Assembly (NCBI RefSeq): GCF_003858655.1
Contig: NZ_RQXV01000014.1
Location: 1 to 64,000, forward strand
Reading direction: 5' to 3'
Source: Amphritea balenae
GTDB lineage: Bacteria > Pseudomonadota > Gammaproteobacteria > Pseudomonadales > Balneatricaceae
DNA: 64,000 nt
Positions 57,840 to 64,000 of the stretch are shown here, in pieces. The first letter of the stretch is position 1. Each line of letters opens with the position of its first letter. Made by a program: the position numbers and the translations under genes. Below the pieces are notes generated by a model that saw only the letters and a program-made list of their open reading frames with translations, did not search any database and had not been told where the DNA came from.

Positions 57840-58091
57840 TCATTCTGTTACTTTGCCGGGCTGTAACAAGATCACCATGTCCTCACTACCAGAAACAGTG
57901 ACCACTTCATCAGCCGGAATCATTAATTCTTGTTGCGGTTCTAAGCGCACAGGGCGGGAGCGTGACATCAGGCGAATCAATCCTGACCCACTGATACAAC
58001 GAAGCTGATATCTCCGCCCATGTTCCCTATCAGGCAGGAGTACACGCTCTCCTTTCCAGATATAAATCAGCCCCTGATTTGTCCTACTCAA
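57840..58091 (-). CDS. Unrecognised small protein between ectB and ectC
   Basis: An 83-codon frame filling the ectB-ectC gap. Its TTG start (58091) overlaps the ectB stop (TTGA) and it ends 18 bp before ectC. The protein is beta-rich, with [17 protein letters not shown] and [19 protein letters not shown], then VILLQP, resembling half a cupin by pattern, but I do not recognise a family. No good ribosome site precedes TTG, so coupling or a later non-ATG start after GGAGAG are both possible. Other frames are also open here, so coding is likely but not proved. Confidence 0.5.
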   Translation of the reverse strand: MSRTNQGLIYIWKGERVLLPDREHGRRYQLRCISGSGLIRLMSRSRPVRLEPQQELMIPADEVVTVSGSEDMVILLQPGKVTE

Positions 58092-59395
58092 CTAGCAAGA
58101 TCGACCGGATCGAAATACTTCTTCTGTTCAGGAATAGAGTCTTCTGTAGCACAGACCTCCCGTACAGCTTCTTCAAGAATATCGATGCCTTTAGCCAGGT
58201 TCTTTTTATCGATGATGAGCGGGCAAAGAAGCTTAACAACATGATCATCTGCACCGCTTGTTTCGATAATCAAACCTTTCTGAAATGCCTTCTTGGTAAT
58301 CCTTCCAGCCAACTCACCGTTGACACAGTTGATACCCTGGAACATGCCGCGACCACGGGTAGTGAAGTTGCCGTCACCGTATTCTTCTACTATCTCAGCC
58401 AGACGATTGGCGACAAAACGACCTTTACTCATAATCTCTTTGGCGAAAGTATCATCAGACCAGTAGTGATCAATGGCAGCTTTAGCGGTTACAAAAGCAA
58501 AATTATTACCCCGGAAGGTACCGTTGTGTTCACCCGGCTTCCACTGGTCCAGTTCTGGTTTGAACAGAACAACGGCAAACGGCAGCCCGTATCCACCCAG
58601 TGATTTCGACAGTGTAACGATATCTGGTTTAATACCGGATTCTTCAAAGCTGAAATAGGTTCCTGTACGGCCACAACCAGCTTGAATATCATCGACAATC
58701 AGTAACACTTCGTGCTTTTTACATACCTGATCCAGGCGCTTGAGCCACTTTATGTCGGCGGCATTGATTCCACCTTCACCCTGAACCGTTTCCACAATGA
58801 CTGCTGCAGGCTTATCAATACCACTACTGGAATCACTCAGTACTTTGTCCAGATAGACGGTAGTATCAATATCATCACCCAGATAACCGTCATAAGGCAT
58901 ACGGCTAACGCCACTCAGGCTAACACCCGCTGCCCCCCGATGATGCGAGTTACCGGTCGCCGCCAGCGCGCCCATGCTCACACCATGAAACCCATTGGTG
59001 AAGCTGATTACATTCTCACGTCCGGTGATATTACGCGCCAGCTTTAAGGCAGCCTCAACCGCATTAGTACCTGTAGGTCCGGTGAATTGCATCACATAAT
59101 TCAGATCACGGGGCTTAAGAATTTTTTCATTGAAAGCCTCCATAAATTCGCCTTTTGCTTTGGTATGCAAATCAAGTCCATGGGTGATGCCATCGCTATG
59201 GATGTAATCTAATAACTTTTCCTTAAATATCGGGTTGTTATGCCCGTAGTTCAGGGTTCCGGCACCGGCCAGAAAATCGAGGTACTGATTACCATCCTCA
59301 TCATACAAGTGCTCACCTTGCGCTTTATTAAAGATACGCGGAAACGCACGGGCATATGATTGAACTTCCGATTCAATCTCTTCGAATATTTTCAT
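58088..59395 (-). CDS. ectB: Diaminobutyrate-2-oxoglutarate transaminase
   Basis: 435 residues, class III PLP aminotransferase. It makes L-2,4-diaminobutyrate from aspartate semialdehyde and glutamate, the first committed step. Visible: [17 protein letters not shown] (PLP phosphate region), the [11 protein letters not shown] acid pair and the PLP lysine in [14 protein letters not shown] with AAGAG upstream; 50 bp after ectA. Confidence 0.97.
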   Translation of the reverse strand: MKIFEEIESEVQSYARAFPRIFNKAQGEHLYDEDGNQYLDFLAGAGTLNYGHNNPIFKEKLLDYIHSDGITHGLDLHTKAKGEFMEAFNEKILKPRDLNYVMQFTGPTGTNAVEAALKLARNITGRENVISFTNGFHGVSMGALAATGNSHHRGAAGVSLSGVSRMPYDGYLGDDIDTTVYLDKVLSDSSSGIDKPAAVIVETVQGEGGINAADIKWLKRLDQVCKKHEVLLIVDDIQAGCGRTGTYFSFEESGIKPDIVTLSKSLGGYGLPFAVVLFKPELDQWKPGEHNGTFRGNNFAFVTAKAAIDHYWSDDTFAKEIMSKGRFVANRLAEIVEEYGDGNFTTRGRGMFQGINCVNGELAGRITKKAFQKGLIIETSGADDHVVKLLCPLIIDKKNLAKGIDILEEAVREVCATEDSIPEQKKYFDPVDLAS

Positions 59396-59445
59396 AACAT
59401 ACTCTTAAATAGTAAATTTTATAATTTGTTTAGAAGGGCGAAGTA

Positions 59446-59940
59446 TCAGCGTACTAAAGGGCCGATTCTGGCAAGTAATTCAGAATCATGCTCATCGTTG
59501 AAGTGGGTAATTCGATCAAACATCACTGAACGTTCAAGAGGGGCATTAAAGTGCTCTGCCAATCGATTAAACAATGCCCATGAGGCATTGTTAGTTTCAG
59601 TAATTGTTGTTTCCAGATGGGTAATAGCGCAATTTTCATCACGCTCTATCAACTGATTAAGCATCTTGCTTCCAAGTCCGAAACCACGGGCTTCTGAGCT
59701 AACAGCAACTTGCCATATGAATAAGATTTGAGGATTATCCGGTTTTCGATAACCACTGATAAATCCTAAAGTAGTCCCCTGCTTTTCAGCAATAATAGAA
59801 GTGTCAGAAAAATGACTGCACTGCAGTAGGTTGCAGTAACAGGAGTTGCTATCTAATTCAGGGGTTCGGGTAATAAGCTGATGTACTAACTGACCATCTT
59901 CTGCGGTGGGTTTGCGTAAAATTACGCCAGAAATATTCAT
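59446..59940 (-). CDS. ectA: L-2,4-diaminobutyrate N-acetyltransferase
   Basis: 164 residues, GNAT fold. Acetyl-CoA motif VAVSSEARGFGLGSKML (about 77-93) and the ectA-type N-terminus LRKPTAEDGQLVHQLI with NSCYCNLL. ATG follows AGGGATG. First gene of the operon, divergent from ectR with a palindromic operator between. Confidence 0.96.
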   Translation of the reverse strand: MNISGVILRKPTAEDGQLVHQLITRTPELDSNSCYCNLLQCSHFSDTSIIAEKQGTTLGFISGYRKPDNPQILFIWQVAVSSEARGFGLGSKMLNQLIERDENCAITHLETTITETNNASWALFNRLAEHFNAPLERSVMFDRITHFNDEHDSELLARIGPLVR

Positions 59941-59962
59941 TGCATCCCTAATAAATTGAATT

Positions 59963-59991
59963 GCTAAAATTTAGTATTACTAATATTTAGC
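59963..59991. promoter_or_regulatory. Candidate EctR operator upstream of ectA
   Basis: A 29-bp imperfect palindrome: arms GCTAAAATTTAGTA and TACTAATATTTAGC (12 of 14 paired) about a central T. It is 23 bp upstream of ectA, overlapping the expected promoter. Its TTTAGT/ACTA core resembles the described EctR1 site of methylotrophs. TTGCTAAG repeats at 59993-60000. Confidence 0.7.
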
Positions 59992-60187
59992 ATTGCTAAG
60001 CTTTTCTTTATTATAAAACATACTAAAATGTGTTTAACAACCCATACCTGCTTATATATTGAACAAAAAGGCAGGTAAATTAGTTAGCAATACGAACAAA
60101 CACAACTAAAGCATCATTGATTGATCGATAGATAAGAAATCCAAATATACGTAGAATGGCCGATTAAAAATCAGCGCAGGAAAATCG

Positions 60188-60682
60188 ATGGAAAATAGCC
60201 AGAAAGCACTTGTACTGCTGCGACAGATCATTCGGTCAACTGATATGCAGGATAAGGAGATCAGCCGCAGAACCGGGCTCACTCCAGCACAACTAATGCT
60301 GATGCAAACACTGCGGGAAAATTTGCAACTAACAACCGGTGAACTGGCTAAAGAGATGGCTTTGACTCAGGCCACCGTCACCAGCATTCTGGATCGTCTT
60401 GAGAAAAAAGAACTTATTGCCAGACAACGTGGAACAGAAGATAAACGTAAGGTATGGGTAAGCCTCACCGACGATGGTGTTGAGCTGATGAAAGGTGCTC
60501 CTACCACTCAACAGGACCTGTTTGTCCGTCACTTCGAAGACATACAGAACTGGGAACAATCAATGGTCGTAGCAAGCCTTGAGCGAGTCGCTTTCATGCT
60601 CAATGCTCAGCACCTGGATGCAGCTCCTTTGTTAGATATAGGCCAGCTGGATCGGGCGCAGAACGATCACTCAAAAAACTAA
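60188..60682 (+). CDS. ectR: MarR-family regulator of ectoine genes
   Basis: 164 residues, MarR winged helix: LTTGELAKEMALTQATVTSILDRLEKKELIARQ, then RGTEDKRKVWVSLTDDG in the wing. EctR is an osmo-responsive repressor of ect genes in several halophiles. It is divergent from ectA with a 247-bp gap containing the palindrome. ATG has AGGAAAA upstream. A convergent terminator follows. Confidence 0.9.
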   Translation: MENSQKALVLLRQIIRSTDMQDKEISRRTGLTPAQLMLMQTLRENLQLTTGELAKEMALTQATVTSILDRLEKKELIARQRGTEDKRKVWVSLTDDGVELMKGAPTTQQDLFVRHFEDIQNWEQSMVVASLERVAFMLNAQHLDAAPLLDIGQLDRAQNDHSKN

Positions 60683-60701
60683 ATTTACTGCAAATAAAAT
60701 T

Positions 60702-60730
60702 GTCGTAGACGATTAAGTCTACGACTGTTC
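60702..60730. terminator. Terminator between convergent ectR and qhpG
   Basis: Perfect stem GTCGTAGAC / GTCTACGAC with loop GATTAA. A-rich upstream and TGTTCTGT downstream; best as an ectR terminator, possibly bidirectional. Confidence 0.7.
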
Positions 60731-60797
60731 TGTGCCACTCTCTAATAAACTATTTGCCTGACAGCATTGCTTTAGCGTTCCGTGCAAAAAATCTGAC

Positions 60798-62177
60798 TCA
60801 GGCTCTTATCCAGTTGTTTTGTACCAGCCAGCGTTCCATACCGATATTCAGCTCAGGCGACAAACCTAATGGTTCCAAACAAGCCGCGACGCTTTCTCCA
60901 TCCCCCCTGCTCTGCAATGCTTTAACAACGGGCGCCATAGCGATGCCATTAAGATGCCAGATACCTAACGGCTGATCATTGGTAATCACCACATCCTGCT
61001 CTTCAATCAAGCCTTCGCTGACAACGGGCATACGAACCACTTGCAGTGAATCCGGATCGGTATCCTGATGCAGAGGCTCTACATCGGGCCAGTTACGTCG
61101 TGTAGCCCAGAACGGATTATCCCAATAGCGCTCTTCTGATGCATAAAAATCCCGGCCTATACGGGCAAAACGGAAGAACAGATGATTAACCCGCTGCTGG
61201 TAGAACTGTTTTGCCAATTCTGCTTTTGCTGGCTGTTTAAGCAATGTATTAATCACTGCAGGTGCTTGCAGTGCACTGGAGAGCGCCTGAAAAATACCGT
61301 TGCCGGATAACGGATCTACCGCCATTGCCGCATCACCCACCCTGATCCAGTTAGCCCCTATCGCTTCTTTACATAAAACAGGTGTACTGGTGCGGGCATG
61401 AATAACACCGGTGGCTTCAGCGGTTTCTAAAAACGGCTGAGCACTGGAAAGACCGGACAGTATGTTATTACAGTGGTCGATCAACTGTGCTTTATCCGGC
61501 AAATCAGCTGTCGCCACATCAAAAGTCACTTGTAGATAGCGGGTACCATCGGACCAGGCCGCCATCCAGGCCCAGCCATCCTCAAAGCTTTCCGCTGCAG
61601 ACTGGGGCTTACAAGGCTCGCCCTGCCAATATTGCAACAGGGATACAGTTTCACTGCCACGTAAACGATCAAGTCCGGCAGCCGGCGCACTGCGACCCCG
61701 GGCCTCCACCAGAAAATCAGCTGAAATACCCCCACAAGCTGAATCTTTAATCTCTATTTCATGACCACTATCACTTGAACTGACCTTAGCAGCCCGGCCA
61801 GTAATTACCTCAACACCTGCCGCTTGCAGGTCTTGCAAGATACCACTATCCAACTCACTTCGATTGATCAGCATCTCAGTATTGGCGCTGTTAGTAGCAC
61901 CATTCCAACTGGCATTCCGGGGTGAAGGTTGAGGCAGATTAGCTAATGCCTGCGTAAAACCGGCATTACGTAAACCTTCCACTACCCGCTCAGAAATACC
62001 TTCAACCGCTTTAAACGGTCTCGGTTCTGCAATCACTGTCATCTGATAACCCAGTTTTTTCAAACCTAAAGCGGTAGCCCCACCCGCAGGACCGCCACCT
62101 AATACGACAATTTTGTATTCTGTTTCCATCGGTCCTGTCCTCCATTGTTCCGGGTTATCATGACTGTGCCGGTTCAT
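60798..62177 (-). CDS. qhpG: FAD-dependent monooxygenase for CTQ biogenesis (QhpG)
   Basis: 459 residues. The FAD motif VVLGGGPAGGATALGLK lies near residue 25; GDAAMAVDPLSGNGIFQAL is the second FAD motif of the halogenase/tryptophan-hydroxylase-like group. QhpG hydroxylates the gamma-subunit tryptophan to form the quinone. ATG 62177 overlaps the protease stop (ATGA). An internal ATG at 62129 has GGAGGACAGGA upstream and begins at the FAD domain, so it may be the true start. Confidence 0.9.
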   Translation of the reverse strand: MNRHSHDNPEQWRTGPMETEYKIVVLGGGPAGGATALGLKKLGYQMTVIAEPRPFKAVEGISERVVEGLRNAGFTQALANLPQPSPRNASWNGATNSANTEMLINRSELDSGILQDLQAAGVEVITGRAAKVSSSDSGHEIEIKDSACGGISADFLVEARGRSAPAAGLDRLRGSETVSLLQYWQGEPCKPQSAAESFEDGWAWMAAWSDGTRYLQVTFDVATADLPDKAQLIDHCNNILSGLSSAQPFLETAEATGVIHARTSTPVLCKEAIGANWIRVGDAAMAVDPLSGNGIFQALSSALQAPAVINTLLKQPAKAELAKQFYQQRVNHLFFRFARIGRDFYASEERYWDNPFWATRRNWPDVEPLHQDTDPDSLQVVRMPVVSEGLIEEQDVVITNDQPLGIWHLNGIAMAPVVKALQSRGDGESVAACLEPLGLSPELNIGMERWLVQNNWIRA

Positions 62178-62908
62178 TGAGATTGCGACTGTTTGGCATC
62201 AGGAAAACGCACTTCTGCACCAAAGAAATCAGCCTGTTGTTGCAACCAGCTATCTACCGCTTGCATCGAGGTATCCCCAGCTTCATTCAGGTAACGGCCT
62301 ATATGGCCTGCCATCTGAGCACAGCCGGCACTGGCTCCGATGACCCCGTTACGGGCTTTTACATAACCACCAAAGTCCGCATATTGGGTGCGCAGGCAAG
62401 AGATCTGATCGACACGACAACGGGCATCTCCGGTCATCCTAAACACGCCCGGGTAAGCTGCCGGATATACCGGATCACCTTTAGCCGGCGTAGATGCACA
62501 AAGGATTACACCAGCCGCAATCGCTTTTTCGCAGGCAATACGTAGGTTATCCCTATCATTGCGTAGCCCCAGGCTCAGATTAATAACTGCTGCACCCTGC
62601 TCCACCAGCCAGTCAATGGCCGCTGCCACTTGCGCCGGTGTTGTGCTTAAGCGCTTGGAAAATATCTGAGCGATCGCAAACTCAGCATCCGGAGCTTGTT
62701 CAGCGATCACTTCCAACAGCGCTGAACCATGCCCTAACTGGTCATCCGTAACGGGGCCGGTAACAATCCCATCGTCAAAACTGAATGACTGTGTGACCCT
62801 CACCTGATCAACGCCAGTTAACGGTGAATGGGCAAAGCCATAACCGCTATCAACAATACCGATCAGCACCTTTTTTTCAGCCGTATTACCCGTCTCTTTA
62901 GTAGCCAT
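62174..62908 (-). CDS. qhpE: Subtilisin-like protease for gamma-subunit leader removal (QhpE)
   Basis: 244 residues, a minimal S8 protease without signal peptide. Triad: Asp20 (VDSGYG), His60 (GHGSALLE) and Ser193 (GASAGCAQMAG). In qhp systems it cuts the leader from crosslinked gamma subunit in the cytoplasm. ATG 62908 is 1 nt after the qhpF stop with GGAGG upstream; the in-frame start at 62938 would overlap qhpF. It overlaps qhpG by 4 bp. Confidence 0.9.
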   Translation of the reverse strand: MATKETGNTAEKKVLIGIVDSGYGFAHSPLTGVDQVRVTQSFSFDDGIVTGPVTDDQLGHGSALLEVIAEQAPDAEFAIAQIFSKRLSTTPAQVAAAIDWLVEQGAAVINLSLGLRNDRDNLRIACEKAIAAGVILCASTPAKGDPVYPAAYPGVFRMTGDARCRVDQISCLRTQYADFGGYVKARNGVIGASAGCAQMAGHIGRYLNEAGDTSMQAVDSWLQQQADFFGAEVRFPDAKQSQSQ

Positions 62909-62909
62909 T

Positions 62910-64000
62910 TCAACCAGCCTCCGGTAACGGGTTTTCACTAATCAACTGCCCATCAGTCAGTGCTATCCGCACATCGGCATTAGCTAAGGTAGATGCTCTG
63001 TGACTGATCAGAATCCGGGTACGGTCTGCAAACACCCGGTTCACATTGGCAATCACTTCAGCTTCTGTTGCTTCATCTACCGCCGAAGTGGCCTCGTCAA
63101 GAATAAGAATAACGGGCTTTTGAAGAATCGCCCGGGCAATAGCGACCCGTTGTTTCTGGCCACCGGACAGTTGACTACCCCGTTCGCCTAGAGGCGTATC
63201 TAAACCCAACGGCAAAGATTCAACCAGTTCTGTCAATTGAGCTTGTTTTACGGCGTCATTGATCTGGTCATCGGTCGCATCAGGTGCCGCATAGCGAATA
63301 TTTTCTGCCAGTGAGCCTCGAAACAGAGTGATATCCTGGCTCACTAAAGCAACCCGCTTACGCAGCGCCATCGGTGCCAGTGTTTTAAGATCAATATCAT
63401 CGATCGTGATCCGGCCATGATCCGGATCGTAATAACGCATCAACAGATCAATAACCGTTGATTTACCTACCCCGGATGGACCTGTCAGGGCAATACTCAT
63501 GCCCGGAGGAAACTGAACACTGGTCTGACTAAGAATCGGATCTTCACGCTGTTCATAGCTAAACGAGACCCGCTCAAACCTGATTTCACCTTTAAGTTCC
63601 TGAGGCAGGACTACTGGCACCTCAGGCATTTCAATATCAGGCGCTGCCCGGCGCAGGTCCATTACCCGGTCCAGGCTGACCGACATACGTTGAATCGCAA
63701 CATAAAGACCTAGCAGGCTTTGAACCGGGCCGGTCGCCATACCCAGATAAGTAGAAAAAGCGATCAGAGAGCCGAGCTGCCACTGCCCCTCAATCACCCA
63801 GTAACCACCGATCAGAAAAGCGGTCGCCCGGGTCAGCGAGGTTAATGTACCGGGAATTGCCTGGGTAAAGAATTCGGTGACCTGCAACTTTAAAAGATCA
63901 GTCAGATAACTATCACTCAGCTTATTCAGCTTACGGGATTCCCGCTTTTCCTGGGACACAGACTGAATAAACTTCATTGCCGGCAAGGTTTCGACCAAAA
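62910..64000 (-). CDS. qhpF: ABC transporter for QHNDH gamma subunit (QhpF), 5' end off window
   Basis: The C-terminal 363 or so residues of a half-size ABC exporter; the frame runs off the right edge, so the first visible TTG is not the start. The last helices of the membrane domain precede the ATPase domain with Walker A GPSGVGKST, signature LSGGQKQR and Walker B ILILDEATSA. Its position immediately before qhpE and qhpG identifies it as the QhpF-type exporter that moves mature gamma subunit to the periplasm. Confidence 0.9.
   Translation of the reverse strand, partial: LVETLPAMKFIQSVSQEKRESRKLNKLSDSYLTDLLKLQVTEFFTQAIPGTLTSLTRATAFLIGGYWVIEGQWQLGSLIAFSTYLGMATGPVQSLLGLYVAIQRMSVSLDRVMDLRRAAPDIEMPEVPVVLPQELKGEIRFERVSFSYEQREDPILSQTSVQFPPGMSIALTGPSGVGKSTVIDLLMRYYDPDHGRITIDDIDLKTLAPMALRKRVALVSQDITLFRGSLAENIRYAAPDATDDQINDAVKQAQLTELVESLPLGLDTPLGERGSQLSGGQKQRVAIARAILQKPVILILDEATSAVDEATEAEVIANVNRVFADRTRILISHRASTLANADVRIALTDGQLISENPLPEAG

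Noticed and set aside
57537-58008. Plus-strand frames opposite ectC and the small ORF
   Set aside because: Antisense to ectC, no ribosome site, and inconsistent with the operon direction; they do weaken the coding case for the small ORF, as noted.

Overview
The window looks like chromosome of a marine, halotolerant gammaproteobacterium of the Oceanospirillales type (Neptuniibacter/Amphritea/Marinobacterium-like). The evidence is moderate GC, a complete ectoine/hydroxyectoine operon, the long form of PurC, a tig-clpP-clpX block, a PEP synthase with its PpsR regulator, and many small exporters. The genus is an inference from gene content; no rRNA gene is present.

Left part (1-12.2 kb): a partial MFS transporter whose C-terminal extension is built from 63-residue repeats (189-bp tandem DNA repeats), a KefB-type antiporter, a hotdog thioesterase, a tightly packed trio (DUF1499, YgjP-type metalloprotease, DCC thiol protein), a DMT exporter, GNAT and mini-K+-channel genes, an XRE regulator, then a VIT/VWA surface protein with a GlyGly-CTERM-like tail followed 7 bp later by a rhombosortase.

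Middle part (12.2-41.5 kb): mostly housekeeping. It holds rsuA, ppsA/ppsR (divergent), an MFS pump, an SDR, purC, CPXCG and SRPBCC genes, norE/norF-like genes with a PhnD-like binding protein behind a perfect FNR/DNR-type box, a LysE exporter, a 904-residue S8 protease, a YeeN-type YebC paralogue, clpX, clpP, tig, four tRNA genes (Arg-His-Leu-His), a MITE-like element, folD, a MocR/DMT divergent pair, a VTT-flavoprotein fusion, a FUSC-type membrane protein and fumC.

Right part (41.5-64 kb): primary-amine catabolism and osmoprotection. Quinohemoprotein amine dehydrogenase (QHNDH) genes are all on the minus strand: alpha (qhpA), radical SAM maturase (qhpD), gamma (qhpC) and beta (qhpB), followed by an outer-membrane porin. 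The three other maturation genes, qhpF (ABC transporter, cut by the right edge), qhpE (subtilisin-like leader protease) and qhpG (flavin monooxygenase), lie about 9 kb away on the same strand. The ectoine locus (ectA-ectB-small ORF-ectC-ectD, with divergent ectR), a DedA/VTT-like gene, a universal stress protein and an aldehyde dehydrogenase lie between the two qhp blocks. Sigma-54-type -24/-12 elements precede qhpA, the phenylacetaldehyde-dehydrogenase-like gene and possibly a second aldehyde dehydrogenase. A sigma-54-dependent AcoR-type activator sits next to the cluster. Together this suggests a regulon: amine entry through the porin, oxidation by periplasmic QHNDH, then aldehyde oxidation in the cytoplasm.

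Notable oddities are a frameshifted duplicate of the 3' end of the gamma-subunit gene between gamma and beta, an 83-codon ORF filling the ectB-ectC gap, 98-bp tandem repeats in the 3' region of the porin transcript, and the repeat-tailed MFS protein.
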